49,759 bases of DNA from the NCBI GenBank assembly GCA_036652695.1, contig JAVVVJ010000011.1, positions 1 through 49,759 of the forward strand, in the 5' to 3' direction. Position 1 is the stretch's first letter. Each line of letters starts with the position of its first letter. The notes beneath the pieces are model-generated. The model ran no database searches, had not been told where the DNA came from, and saw nothing but the letters and a program-made list of their open reading frames with translations. This DNA is from Limiplasma sp036652695. GTDB lineage: Bacteria > Bacillota > Clostridia > Christensenellales > Aristaeellaceae. A program made the translations under genes and the position numbers. Positions 33,657 through 41,860 of the stretch are shown piece after piece.

Positions 33657-33869
33657 CTATAGACCCGGTATCAGATCCAGCAAAATGAGCGCACCCAGCA
33701 GTGCGGCAGCAAGCCCGGCGAACTTTACGGGCAGAATCGCACGCTCGCCCTTGTCCTTCCACACCAGCCTGCACAACTTGGCGGCCTGCGTGCAGGTTAG
33801 CACGCCCACAAGCAATAGCGTGATGCCCGGGACGCTTAACCGAGACCATATTTTTTCCCAGTTCAACAC
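33657..33869 (-). CDS. Small two-helix membrane protein between T-box and valS
   Basis: A 70-residue protein with two hydrophobic helices (LSVPGITLLLVGVLTCTQAAKL and FAGLAAALLGALILLDLIPGL) joined by a basic loop WKDKGERAILPVK. The frame extends into the terminator of the T-box leader; the GTG at 33869 with GGGAGG 5-6 nt upstream is the best start (TTG 33866 is next). The family is not recognised. Its place between the T-box and valS means it is expressed with valS under valine-tRNA control. A short CLC-like or DUF-type membrane protein near valS is known in some Clostridia, but I cannot match it. Confidence 0.6.
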   Translation of the reverse strand: MLNWEKIWSRLSVPGITLLLVGVLTCTQAAKLCRLVWKDKGERAILPVKFAGLAAALLGALILLDLIPGL

Positions 33870-33888
33870 ATTCGCCTCCCTTTCCGGC

Positions 33889-34125
33889 AAAAAAACCGCT
33901 CTCATCCTCAGCAAAGGACGGAGCGGCTCCGTGGTACCACCTTATTTTGCGGCGCATGCGCCGCCTTTCCGCGCTGTAACGTGCGCGCACGGCAAAGCTA
34001 CTATGGCACGGCCATTCACTTTGCACCCTCACAGGCGACCTTCCGCGCGCCGTTCCCGCAAACCGCCTTTCAGCCAATGGGCGGTTCTCTCTTTGGCGGC
34101 GTCGCGCGTACTCCTCCTGATCTTT
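33889..34125 (-). ncRNA. T-box riboswitch upstream of the valS operon
   Basis: Minus strand. The T-box sequence AAGGTGGTACCACGG lies at 33929-33943. A terminator stem CCGCTC/GAGCGG ends in seven T at 33889-33895. Stem I shows AGAGAACC and later ATTGGCTGAAAGG, parallel to the proS leader, then GGAAGGTCGCC, where GTC is a candidate valine specifier codon. The 5' boundary near 34125 is approximate. A weak possible promoter lies in the rpmF-downstream hairpin; read-through from rpmF is also possible. Confidence 0.9.
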
Positions 34126-34140
34126 GGGTATGCACCACAA

Positions 34141-34163
34141 GGCTGCTTGAAGTTCAAGCAGCC
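34141..34163 (-). terminator. Hairpin after rpmF
   Basis: A near-perfect palindrome GGCTGCTTG/CAAGCAGCC with a 5-nt loop lies 20 nt after the rpmF stop on the minus strand. The T tail is weak (TTGTGG), so termination may be partial. Confidence 0.5.
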
Positions 34164-34182
34164 CAGCGGATGAGAAGGAGAC

Positions 34183-34377
34183 TTACGCGTTCTCCTTCTT
34201 TTCGGTCATGTCGATGACCTGAACGCCATTGTAATAACCGCAATGCTTGCACACGCGGTGGGAAAGCTTCTTTTCGTGGCACTGCGGGCATTCCACAATG
34301 CCGGGCAGGCTAAGCTTCCAGTTGGCACGGCGGCTGCGGCCGCGAGCCTTGGATACTTTTCCCTTTGGAAGAGCCAT
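34183..34377 (-). CDS. rpmF: 50S ribosomal protein L32
   Basis: A 64-residue zinc-ribbon ribosomal protein. It begins MALPKGKVSKARGRSRRANWK and has the four-cysteine zinc site CPQC and CKHC, followed by CGYYNG-type residues. This is the zinc-binding (C+) form, not the zinc-independent paralogue. The ribosome-binding site GAGGAGG lies inside the end of the DUF177 gene, 2 nt upstream, so the pair is coupled. The DUF177-rpmF order is conserved in most bacteria. Confidence 0.97.
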   Translation of the reverse strand: MALPKGKVSKARGRSRRANWKLSLPGIVECPQCHEKKLSHRVCKHCGYYNGVQVIDMTEKKENA

Positions 34378-34379
34378 AG

Positions 34380-34889
34380 TTACACCTCCTCATCCTTCTT
34401 AAGCAAGCTCTGCAATGCTTCAAAAGGACGCTGTGTCGGCGATCCATCTTCGCACGAGCTCGTGGGGTTTTCGTTCTTCCACGCCTTCAGCTCCGCACTG
34501 CCTGCACAACCCGCCTTGCACACAAAGCGCATGGGGAGATTCAGCATTGTAAGCGTCAGTGCCATATGATCCAATGGCACCAACTTGCCAACATAGCGGA
34601 AACTTTCGTCCTCCGTTTCGTTGGCATCCTTGCGGAAGGTCTCGGCAAAGTCTACTTCTACAGGGGCATCTGCTGATTCCATGCACAGCGCACATGTGCC
34701 GTGAGCAATGGTTTTGAGCGTTCCTTCCAGCCGAACGATATCGTCGTACAAGCTGTATGTACCGCTTAGCGAAACCCTATCAAAAGTGACGATCTCGCCG
34801 CTTACATCCTGCGGTGAAAGATCCAGCTCTGCCTGAAAAGGAAACGCTTTTTCGGGTGCCAGAAACGCTTTTGTAATATCTAGCTCCAT
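34380..34889 (-). CDS. DUF177 family (YceD-like) protein
   Basis: A 169-residue protein next to rpmF in the arrangement conserved from E. coli to Firmicutes. It contains the signature region GTCALCMESADAPVEVDFAET and a second Cys pair (CKAGCAG), a possible metal site. YceD-type proteins are linked to 23S rRNA accumulation and ribosome assembly. The frame opens upstream at 34979, but the ATG at 34889 with AAGGAGGAAAC is the start. A consensus promoter lies at 34920-34948. Confidence 0.9.
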   Translation of the reverse strand: MELDITKAFLAPEKAFPFQAELDLSPQDVSGEIVTFDRVSLSGTYSLYDDIVRLEGTLKTIAHGTCALCMESADAPVEVDFAETFRKDANETEDESFRYVGKLVPLDHMALTLTMLNLPMRFVCKAGCAGSAELKAWKNENPTSSCEDGSPTQRPFEALQSLLKKDEEV

Positions 34890-34919
34890 AGTTTCCTCCT
34901 TGTAGCGTGACCATTTTAT

Positions 34920-34948
34920 ATTATACGTTCCCGAATGGGGTTTGTCAA
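34920..34948 (-). promoter_or_regulatory. Consensus promoter of DUF177-rpmF
   Basis: Minus strand: perfect -35 TTGACA (34943-34948), 17-nt spacer and perfect -10 TATAAT (34920-34925), about 30 nt ahead of the ATG. It is the strongest sigma-A-like promoter in the window. Confidence 0.92.
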
Positions 34949-35003
34949 GGTGTTTTTCTCCGGCGTTTTGTGCGCGCACGCGAGCTTAATGCCCCGGCTG
35001 CAC

Positions 35004-35651
35004 CTATAGATCCAGTGCTGTGAAGCGCTTTACCGATTGACGGTATGCGCACCATGTCAAAAACGCATAGGCGGCGATGCCAACCGCTAGGGTCGCCAGC
35101 TTTTCCGGCAAAAATAGCGGGTCGGGCGTATCCAGCCGTTCCTTAAACAGCGGAACCACAAACGTACACGCCTCTGCGGCGAAAAGATAGCCAAACGTCA
35201 GCACGCTGCTCCAAACAAACGCTTTGCCAACGGCATTGGGGTTTTGATAGTAACGCGTAAAAAACAGAAAATTGAATAAACCCAGCATGAGAAACGCCAG
35301 CCCAAATAGCGCCAGGTTTACATCCATGCCCGCCGCGTTGACGCCTATGGCAAGCCGCTGGCGCGCCGCGGCAAAGGCCGCCGCCAGCAGCAGCTGCACC
35401 AGTTCAATCACCACCGCGAACCAGATGCGCGCGCGCACCACATCCTGCTTGCGCATGGGCAAGGACAGCGAATATTCGATATCGTGATTCTCCCGCCCCG
35501 CGAGGCATACAAAGAAAAGCCCCAGCGCCGTGTAAAAGAACACCACATAATATGGGTAGTTGGGGATGAGCAGCATGGCGGATAGTGCCCAGAAGATCCA
35601 TACCGTGGGGTGCGCCGCAAGCTTTAATTCCTTCATTAAAAGGGTTTTCAT
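35004..35651 (-). CDS. ABC-2 type transporter permease
   Basis: A 215-residue membrane protein with about six helices, starting MKTLLMKELKLAAHPTVWIFW, the usual opening of YtrC/ABC-2 permeases. The loop NHDIEYSLSLPMRKQDVVRAR is a familiar feature of small Firmicutes exporters of the lantibiotic/bacitracin-type or unknown-substrate class. It is the partner of the ATPase gene 41 nt upstream. The pair is probably repressed by the divergent TetR regulator. The substrate is not deducible; antimicrobial peptides or lipids are common for this class. Confidence 0.82.
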   Translation of the reverse strand: MKTLLMKELKLAAHPTVWIFWALSAMLLIPNYPYYVVFFYTALGLFFVCLAGRENHDIEYSLSLPMRKQDVVRARIWFAVVIELVQLLLAAAFAAARQRLAIGVNAAGMDVNLALFGLAFLMLGLFNFLFFTRYYQNPNAVGKAFVWSSVLTFGYLFAAEACTFVVPLFKERLDTPDPLFLPEKLATLAVGIAAYAFLTWCAYRQSVKRFTALDL

Positions 35652-35692
35652 AGTAGACCGATCCTTTCACAGCAAAACAGAGGGGGAAAGCG

Positions 35693-36535
35693 TTAGGCCT
35701 TCTTTTCCATATGAATCATGATGGTTTCCAAATCCGCAGGCTCACCCGCCAGACCCAGCGCCTGCGCGTCGCCGCGCGTGGCAATGGCGCTGTAGCCCCG
35801 CTTGGCAGGCTTTAAGCCGATTAGCTTAGCCTTCACGGCCTCTGTTAGCTGCTCCTGCGTCAGGCTTAGCGCACGGTATTTGCCCACAAAGGTTTTGATT
35901 TCCTCGCTGGCAAGAATGCGCCCCTCATGGATATACGTAATGCGGTCGGCACATTTATCCAAATCGCTGGTGATATGCGTCGAAAAAAGAATGCTTACGC
36001 CCTCCCGCTCAAGCTGCAAAAATACATCCAGCAGATCATCGCGGCTTACGGGATCAAGGCCGCTGGTCGGCTCATCCAACAGGAGCAGCTCCGCGTGGTG
36101 GGATAGCGCCAGCGCAAGGTTGTACTTCACCTTCATGCCAGCGGAAAGCTCGTTGGGGGTTTTGCTTTCGTCCAGCTGGAATAGCTCCGTATAGCGGCGG
36201 TACGCGCCTTCATCCCAAGCGGGATAAAAGCGACGCGTCACAGCCGTAATCGTGCGTAGCTTTTTGTGTATGTAGTAATCCACGCCGCCGGATACAAAGC
36301 CAATGCGCTGCTTGATTTCAAACTCGTTAGGGGCAAATGCTTGCCCAAAAAAGCGAATCTGGCCGCTGTCGGGGTGGACAAAATTCAACAGCGATTTCAG
36401 CGTGGTGGTTTTCCCAGCGCCGTTTCGGCCGATGAAGCCCATGATTTCCCCTTGACGCACGCAAAAGGATACGCTCTTCAGTTGAAATTTCGGATAGCTC
36501 TTTTGCAGCCTGTCAACGCTTAGCACATCGCCCAT
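35693..36535 (-). CDS. ABC transporter ATP-binding protein
   Basis: A 280-residue ABC ATPase with Walker A GRNGAGKTT, Walker B LLLDEPTSGLD, signature LSAGM (a variant of LSGGQ) and switch STHIT. The C-terminal 60 residues form the small extension typical of YtrB/CcmA-like exporters. The ATG has GGAGG 7 nt upstream. A promoter (36604-36632) and a TTACAT-N5-ATGTAA palindrome lie in front of it. The permease follows. Confidence 0.88.
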   Translation of the reverse strand: MGDVLSVDRLQKSYPKFQLKSVSFCVRQGEIMGFIGRNGAGKTTTLKSLLNFVHPDSGQIRFFGQAFAPNEFEIKQRIGFVSGGVDYYIHKKLRTITAVTRRFYPAWDEGAYRRYTELFQLDESKTPNELSAGMKVKYNLALALSHHAELLLLDEPTSGLDPVSRDDLLDVFLQLEREGVSILFSTHITSDLDKCADRITYIHEGRILASEEIKTFVGKYRALSLTQEQLTEAVKAKLIGLKPAKRGYSAIATRGDAQALGLAGEPADLETIMIHMEKKA

Positions 36536-36576
36536 ACCGTTTCCTCCTTCATTGTTCGCAGCGGCGTTTGGTTAAA

Positions 36577-36593
36577 TTACATCAGTTATGTAA
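36577..36593. promoter_or_regulatory. Inverted repeat, likely operator of the TetR-family regulator
   Basis: TTACAT and ATGTAA form a perfect 6-bp inverted repeat with a 5-nt centre. It lies just downstream of the -10 of the ABC promoter, around its expected transcription start, a position typical of repressor sites. The TetR-family gene starts 140 nt away on the other strand. Confidence 0.65.
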
Positions 36594-36603
36594 CATGCAT
36601 TAT

Positions 36604-36632
36604 ATCATATCAGTCGGACGGTATTTTGTCAA
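36604..36632 (-). promoter_or_regulatory. Promoter of the ABC exporter operon
   Basis: Minus strand: -35 TTGACA (36627-36632), 17-nt spacer, -10 TATGAT (36604-36609). A TATAAT also overlaps further downstream. Confidence 0.75.
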
Positions 36633-36667
36633 CGTATTTGGCTCAAAACCGCTTTGCGACCGCTCGC

Positions 36668-36697
36668 TTGACAGATTTCATGCACAGCTGTTATATT
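36668..36697 (+). promoter_or_regulatory. Promoter of the TetR-family gene
   Basis: -35 TTGACA (36668-36673), 18-nt spacer, -10 TATATT (36692-36697), about 37 nt ahead of the ATG at 36734. Confidence 0.7.
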
Positions 36698-36733
36698 ACC
36701 GTTGCAACCATTGTGGAAAGGTGGAAAGCTGCT

Positions 36734-37300
36734 ATGCCGCCAAAGGTCAAATACAACAGGGAAGCCATTTTAAACGCGGCGCTTGGGCTGATGCGCACTG
36801 AGGGTATCGGCGCGGTTAACGCGCGCGCTATCGCAAAGGTGCTGGGCTGTTCTACGCAGCCGCTGTTCCGCGAATTTCAAAGTATGGAGCAAATCAAAAA
36901 AGAGCTGCTGATGAAGGCGGTGGAGGAATATGATGCGTACATTGCCCACAGCGCGGGGCTGGCGGATTCCCCCTATAAGGGCACAGGCATGGCCTACCTT
37001 CGCTATGCCAAGGATGATCCGGAGCTCTTTAAGCTGCTGTTCATGCGCGACCGTGTGGCGGAAGGCACGCAGGATACCAGCGATGATGCAAATATGACGT
37101 ATATTTTGAACCTGATTATGCAGCGCACCGGCTATACCCCGGAGCGGGCGCTCCGCTTTCATCAGCATCTATGGATTTTTGTGCACGGCTTGGCCTCGAT
37201 GATCGCCACGCGATATCTGGCCTTTGACGAAGGGCGGTTAAGCGAGCTGCTGACGGACGAATTTGAGGCCACAAAGCGCTTGTATGATCAGCAGCGCTAG
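36734..37300 (+). CDS. TetR/AcrR family transcriptional regulator
   Basis: A 188-residue regulator. The N-terminal helix-turn-helix is visible in NREAILNAALGLMRTEGIGAVNARAIAKVLGCSTQPLFREFQSMEQI; the remainder is the helical ligand-binding domain. The frame opens at 36626, but the ATG at 36734, just after GGAAAGGTGGAAAG, is chosen because the family similarity begins there. It faces the ABC exporter operon across a 200-nt region with two promoters and one palindrome, so it probably represses that exporter and senses its substrate or a related compound. Confidence 0.82.
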   Translation: MPPKVKYNREAILNAALGLMRTEGIGAVNARAIAKVLGCSTQPLFREFQSMEQIKKELLMKAVEEYDAYIAHSAGLADSPYKGTGMAYLRYAKDDPELFKLLFMRDRVAEGTQDTSDDANMTYILNLIMQRTGYTPERALRFHQHLWIFVHGLASMIATRYLAFDEGRLSELLTDEFEATKRLYDQQR

Positions 37301-37428
37301 GCTGCCGCTTTGCAAAAGCGCCCATTGCGGAAAAGCGGAAGCTGAAAGGTTTTTTTTCGAGTGCTGACGAATAGAAAAGAATACCTGTTTTCTGTGCGAG
37401 CAGCATCTTCCATAAAGGAGCCACTGCC

Positions 37429-38529
37429 ATGACCAATATCTTTGATTACCTCGCGTGGCGCGGGGATTTGCGCTTTTCACAAGCGGAGCCGTGCGAGGTG
37501 GATTTTTTGATCTTTGCGCAGCTGGTACACGCGCCGTTGGAGCGCCTGATGGGCGGCGGTCAAGGCTGGACGCTGAGCGAGCTTCAGCCCATCGTATACC
37601 CGACCCCGGTGGGCGCGGATCAAAACGTGCTGGAGCGCTCGCGCTATGCGCTTTGGCTGGCGGCCGCCAAAAGCGCGCGCTATGCGGCGGTAACGCTGGA
37701 GCGGTTTGAGGCGCATTTCAAGCCGGAGGCGGAAATGCAGTTTGCCGCCGCCCTTTTTTTACTGGATGGCGCGGGCGTTGTTTGCTTTCGCGGCACGGAT
37801 GCAACGCTCGTCGGCTGGAAGGAAGATTTCAACATGGCCTTTGAAAGCCCCGTGCCCTCGCAGGTGGAGGCCGTGCTTTTTTTGAACGAATCGGCGAACG
37901 ACCTGCCGCTGCTCTATGTGTGCGGACATTCCAAGGGCGGCAACCTTGCGCTGTACGCGGCCGCCATGTGTACGCCGCAGACGCGCGCGAAGCTGCAACG
38001 CGTGTTCAGCTTTGATGGGCCGGGCATGGATGAAAAAACGCATGCGAGCGAAGGCTATCAGGCCATCACCCCGCGTGTGAGCTCCTTTATTCCGGAGGCT
38101 TCGGTGGTTGGCTTGCTGCTCAACAATCACGAGACGTATACGATTGTTGCAAGCGACGGCATCAGCATCTGGCAGCATAATCCCTACCTGTGGCATGTGC
38201 GCGGCGCGAGCTTCGTGCCCGTGAGCGATACCACGCGTTCCAGCCAGTTTACCGATCAAACGTTGCACGATTTTTTGGCAGAGTCAACACCCGCCGAGCA
38301 GCGCGTGCTGGTGGATACAATTTTCAAGGTGCTCGGCGCTTCTAAGGCTGTGGCGTTGAAGGATGTGCCGCGCGGTATCGCGGCGAATAGGAACGATGTG
38401 CTTGCGGTGCTGCGGGGGGTGCCGCCAAGCTCCTATGTGATTATGATTCGAGCGTTGCGCATGCTGGGTGGCGCAGGCACGGAAAACTTGAACCTTCTCT
38501 TTGGTGAAAATGGGAATGCGGTTGGCTGA
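37429..38529 (+). CDS. DUF2974 (Mbeg1-like) alpha/beta-hydrolase-fold protein
   Basis: A 366-residue protein beginning MTNIFDYLAWRGDLRFSQ, the typical start of the Mbeg1-like/DUF2974 family. The lipase-type nucleophile elbow GHSKGGNLALYAA is present, with Ser as the presumed nucleophile. Upstream, VVCFRGTDATLVGWKEDFNM resembles the oxyanion region of class 3 lipases. No signal peptide is seen, so it is cytosolic or released by lysis. The substrate is unknown. The ATG has AAAGGAG upstream. It lies 128 nt after the TetR gene; a run of eight T at 37350-37357 may end that transcript. Confidence 0.78.
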   Translation: MTNIFDYLAWRGDLRFSQAEPCEVDFLIFAQLVHAPLERLMGGGQGWTLSELQPIVYPTPVGADQNVLERSRYALWLAAAKSARYAAVTLERFEAHFKPEAEMQFAAALFLLDGAGVVCFRGTDATLVGWKEDFNMAFESPVPSQVEAVLFLNESANDLPLLYVCGHSKGGNLALYAAAMCTPQTRAKLQRVFSFDGPGMDEKTHASEGYQAITPRVSSFIPEASVVGLLLNNHETYTIVASDGISIWQHNPYLWHVRGASFVPVSDTTRSSQFTDQTLHDFLAESTPAEQRVLVDTIFKVLGASKAVALKDVPRGIAANRNDVLAVLRGVPPSSYVIMIRALRMLGGAGTENLNLLFGENGNAVG

Positions 38530-38557
38530 CAGGGAGGGGAGGAGGCAGCGAGGCGCA

Positions 38558-38622
38558 GGGGGAGCATGCCCCCGTTGGGACAGCGCCCCAACGCCCCGCT
38601 CCCTAGCGCTTGCCGCAAGCGC
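38558..38622. repeat. Three consecutive hairpins after the DUF2974 gene
   Basis: GGGGG/CCCCC (38558-38573), GTTGGG/CCCAAC (38574-38592) and GCGCTTG/CAAGCGC (38606-38622) stand in a row, 36 nt after the hydrolase gene, without a T-run. Possibly a transcript-end structure or an undescribed RNA; no gene is seen in 38530-38744. Confidence 0.4.
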
Positions 38623-38665
38623 CGTGAGAGCCGCAAAGTGCCGGAGTAAAACACGGCAAAGCAAA

Positions 38666-38689
38666 GCCGGGCGACATCAGTCGCCCGGC
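38666..38689 (-). terminator. Hairpin terminator after the GH3 gene (copy 1 of a paired hairpin)
   Basis: A perfect 10-bp stem GCCGGGCGAC/GTCGCCCGGC with a 4-nt loop. On the minus strand it follows the GH3 stop by 55 nt and precedes TTTGCTTTG. A near-identical hairpin stands at 41861-41896, beyond the other end of the GH3-AraC module. Confidence 0.65.
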
Positions 38690-38744
38690 GATTTGCAATG
38701 CATCGTACTTCCTTGATGAGCTTCCGCCCACCGCGTGCCGGGCG

Positions 38745-40820
38745 TTATAGAAGCACTTCCACCCGCATGGGCTCGGCGCCGACCAGCGCCACGCTGCGCG
38801 CGTCCGGCTGACTGCCGCCCACAAAAATCACAAAGCGATGCCCGGTCAACCGGCGGCTTCCGTCCTCCTGCACAGTTTCAAAGCTGCTGGGATCAATGGG
38901 CAGCGTCACGCGGCGCTCCTCTCCCGCTTTGAGCGCGACGTGCAGCATGGCGCATAGGCTGTGATTGGGCACGGCGGCGGGCGAATCGCAAGCCTTCACG
39001 TAGACTTCAACGCTCTCTTCGCCATCTATGCCGCCCACATTTGCAACGTTCACGGCGACCGCACCGTTTGCATAAACCGCATCGCGGTACGCAAAGCGCG
39101 TGTAGCTCAGGCCGTAGCCAAAGGGATAGAGCGGCGTGCCAGCAAAGTAGCGATAGGTGCGGTTTGCCATGGAATAATCCACAAAAGCTGGCAAATCCTC
39201 CACGCTGCGATAGAAGGTTACGGGCAGCTTGCCACAGGGGTTTGTCTTGCCAAAGAGCAGGTTTGCGGCGGCGGTTCCACCTGCCTGCCCGGGATACCAG
39301 ACCTGCAAAATGGCGTTTCCATCCTCCACGCGCACGGCGCTGCCGGTAGCGTTGAGCACAATGACGGGCTTGCCGAGCTGGCAGATGGCTGCCAGCAGCT
39401 TGCGCTGGCTCTGGGGCAGCTCGAGCGTATTCTTATCGCCGGAGCTGTATTCGTTGCCGGCGTCGCCTTCCTCGCCCTCCAGCGTTGCATCCAACCCGAG
39501 GCACAAAATGCTTACGTCTGCGCGCTTTGCGATTGCCACGGCCTCAGCAAGGCGATCGTCCGGCTGGGCGAGGTTGCTTACGCGATCCTTGAAGAGATGA
39601 CAGCCCTGCGCGTAATACACGCGCGCCTTGCCCTCGCAGGCTTCGCGAATGCCGCGTAGAAATGTTGTATAGCGCGAGGAGGTGCCGCTATAGTTGCCCT
39701 CTAGGCAAGGAACGCTATCCGCGTTAGGGCCAATGACCGCTACCGATGAAAGTCGATGGAGGTCAAGCGGCAGCACGCCGTCATTTTTGAGCAGTACCAT
39801 GCATTTTTCAGCGGCGCAAAGCGCGAGGGAAGCGTGCTCGTCGCTGTCGTTTTGATCGATGGTAATCGCGTCATACTCGCAGTCCTTGGCGAAAACGCCC
39901 AGCAAAAAGCGTGAGGTGTAGACGTGGACGGCTGCCGCGGTGATCTGCTCCTCGGTCACAAGCCCTTCCTGATAGGCTGCCAGCAGCTGCAAGTAGGTGT
40001 TGCCGCAGTTGAGGTCGCAGCCGTTTTGCAGTGCCAGCGCGGCGCTCTGGGGCGCGGTATCGGTCACGTGATGGTGCGTGTGGAAGTCCGCAATCGCCCA
40101 GCAATCGCTCACCACATGACCCTCAAAGCCCCATTCTTCGCGCAGAATATCCCGCAGAAGGGTTTTGCTGCCACAGGCGGGTTCGCCGTTTACGCAGTTG
40201 TACGCGCCCATCACGCTTTCCACCTTGGACTCACGCACCAATGCCTCAAAGGCGGGCAGATAGGTTTCGCGCAGATCTTTGGGGCTTACCTCCGCGTCAA
40301 ACGCGTGGCGCAGGCTTTCCGGGCCGGAGTGTACGGCGAAATGCTTGGCGCAAGCAGCGGTTTTCAGGTACGCGCCCTTGCCCTGTAGGCCGCGCACATA
40401 GGCGCAGCCAAGCCGCGCGGTCAGGTAGGGATCTTCGCCGCAGGTCTCGTGACCGCGTCCCCAGCGCGGGTCGCGAAAGATATTGATGTTGGGCGACCAC
40501 ATGCTGAGCCCCTTGTAAATATCGCGATCGCCGTTTTGACTCTGCATATTGTACTTTGCGCGCGCCTCGGTAGATACGGCGTTTGCTATGCGCTCGTGAA
40601 AAGCGGGGTCGAAAATGGACGCAAGGCCAATGGCCTGCGGAAAGACCGTTGCTGTGCCCGCGCGCGCCACGCCATGCAGCGCCTCGTTCCACCAGTTGTA
40701 TGCGGGTATGCCCAGCCGCTCCACGGCGGGCGAGTCATAGCGCAGTTGGGACGCCTTTTCCTCTAGCGTCATTTGGTTTACCAGCTCCGTAGCGAGCTTG
40801 CGTGCGGTTTGGCGATCCAT
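38745..40820 (-). CDS. Glycoside hydrolase family 3 beta-glycosidase (xylosidase-like)
   Basis: A 691-residue GH3 enzyme. The N-terminal TIM-barrel-like domain contains YNWWNEALHGVARAG, typical of beta-xylosidase/arabinofuranosidase-type members, and the nucleophile motif VVSDCW with Asp239. A C-terminal alpha/beta domain has VIGPNADS, and a fibronectin-III-like module begins around 590. There is no signal peptide, so it probably works inside the cell on imported oligosaccharides. The ATG at 40820 is chosen because GAGGAGG lies 9 nt upstream; two upstream ATGs are too close to it. It is divergent from an AraC regulator. The exact sugar is not determined. Confidence 0.85.
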   Translation of the reverse strand: MDRQTARKLATELVNQMTLEEKASQLRYDSPAVERLGIPAYNWWNEALHGVARAGTATVFPQAIGLASIFDPAFHERIANAVSTEARAKYNMQSQNGDRDIYKGLSMWSPNINIFRDPRWGRGHETCGEDPYLTARLGCAYVRGLQGKGAYLKTAACAKHFAVHSGPESLRHAFDAEVSPKDLRETYLPAFEALVRESKVESVMGAYNCVNGEPACGSKTLLRDILREEWGFEGHVVSDCWAIADFHTHHHVTDTAPQSAALALQNGCDLNCGNTYLQLLAAYQEGLVTEEQITAAAVHVYTSRFLLGVFAKDCEYDAITIDQNDSDEHASLALCAAEKCMVLLKNDGVLPLDLHRLSSVAVIGPNADSVPCLEGNYSGTSSRYTTFLRGIREACEGKARVYYAQGCHLFKDRVSNLAQPDDRLAEAVAIAKRADVSILCLGLDATLEGEEGDAGNEYSSGDKNTLELPQSQRKLLAAICQLGKPVIVLNATGSAVRVEDGNAILQVWYPGQAGGTAAANLLFGKTNPCGKLPVTFYRSVEDLPAFVDYSMANRTYRYFAGTPLYPFGYGLSYTRFAYRDAVYANGAVAVNVANVGGIDGEESVEVYVKACDSPAAVPNHSLCAMLHVALKAGEERRVTLPIDPSSFETVQEDGSRRLTGHRFVIFVGGSQPDARSVALVGAEPMRVEVLL

Positions 40821-40930
40821 GGTTCTCATCCTCCTCATTCACATTGCTTCACTTGCAAACAGCATACGATGATCTGTGCTCCTTTGCACGCCATCAGCCA
40901 CAAAAGGCAGGACAAAACTTCACAATCTCG

Positions 40931-40959
40931 TTGACAAACCAACGGGAATTGCTTATTCT
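40931..40959 (+). promoter_or_regulatory. Promoter of the AraC-family gene
   Basis: -35 TTGACA (40931-40936), 17-nt spacer, -10 TATTCT (40954-40959), about 45 nt ahead of the ATG at 41005. No convincing promoter was found for the GH3 gene, which may need activation. Confidence 0.7.
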
Positions 40960-41004
40960 GGAGAGAAGATCCCGTCAGAATTTGAACAGGCATGGGGGAC
41001 GAGC

Positions 41005-41829
41005 ATGAGCTTTTTTTATGAGGCGCGGGCGCGCGCCGTGGATGTCTTTGCGTCCCAACGGCTGGCCTTTCACGCGCACCTGCATAGTCATGTGGAGCTG
41101 GTGCTGGCAGAGGCTGGCGAAATTGACGTAACGGTGGGCGAGGAACGGCATATTTCCCTGACGGCGGGTCAGGGGCTGTTGATCTCCCCAAACGTCATCC
41201 ATGCCTTTGCTTCTTCGGAGGATAGCGTGATGACCTTCGTGCTGTTTAGCGCCGAGCTTACCCCGGAGCAGCAGCCTTTTTTCACAGGCGTCTGCCCCGC
41301 ATGCCGCCTTGTGGATACGGCTGGGCTTTCCCCATGCGCGGCGTTTGCTGTGCAAACGCTCAGAGAGCTGGCGCGTGCGGAAAGCCCCGAGCCGATTGTG
41401 CTCAAGGCGCTGCTGATGCTGCTGCTGGCCGACGTCCTCAGGGATGCGCGCACCGTGACGCTGGATGGCGCACGAGAGCTGGATTTATGCCAGCGCCTGC
41501 TTTTGTACATCGATGCGAACCTGCGGGAGGAGCTTTCCTTAGCTACGCTGGCGGCAGAGCTGCATGTGTCTCCCTCCTACATCTCCACGCTGTTTAGCCG
41601 CAAGCTGCACTGCGGCTTTAACCGCTACCTTACGGAACGGCGCATGGCGCTGGCGGAAAACCTGCTGCGCAGCTCCAGCATGAGCATTACCGCGCTGGCC
41701 TACGAGGCGGGCTTTGCCAGCACGCGCACCTTCAACCGCCGCTTTTTGGAGGCGCACGGAATTGCGCCCAGCGCATATCGAGCGCTTCCCGGCACGCCGA
41801 GCAAGCCGCAAGGGAACGGCGTGGCGTGA
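41005..41829 (+). CDS. AraC family transcriptional regulator with cupin sensor domain
   Basis: A 274-residue regulator. The N-terminal cupin fold includes FHAHLHSHVELVLAEAGEIDVTVG, a typical sugar-sensing AraC opening. The C-terminal double helix-turn-helix is visible: ELSLATLAAELHVSPSYISTLF and SMSITALAYEAGFASTRTFNRRF. The frame begins at 40876, but the region before 41005 overlaps the promoter; the ATG at 41005 with GGGGGA upstream is preferred. It is divergent from GH3 and probably activates it in response to an unknown sugar. Confidence 0.85.
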   Translation: MSFFYEARARAVDVFASQRLAFHAHLHSHVELVLAEAGEIDVTVGEERHISLTAGQGLLISPNVIHAFASSEDSVMTFVLFSAELTPEQQPFFTGVCPACRLVDTAGLSPCAAFAVQTLRELARAESPEPIVLKALLMLLLADVLRDARTVTLDGARELDLCQRLLLYIDANLREELSLATLAAELHVSPSYISTLFSRKLHCGFNRYLTERRMALAENLLRSSSMSITALAYEAGFASTRTFNRRFLEAHGIAPSAYRALPGTPSKPQGNGVA

Positions 41830-41860
41830 ACGGAACGCACAATGGGGGAAAGCGGGTACG

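Noticed and set aside
32319..33662. 447-codon open frame on the plus strand
   Set aside because: Fully antisense to valS, no ribosome-binding site, His/Ala-rich composition typical of the shadow frame of a high-GC gene.
33613..34140. 175-codon open frame on the minus strand
   Set aside because: Runs through the T-box leader and its terminator; explained by the riboswitch and the 70-residue gene.
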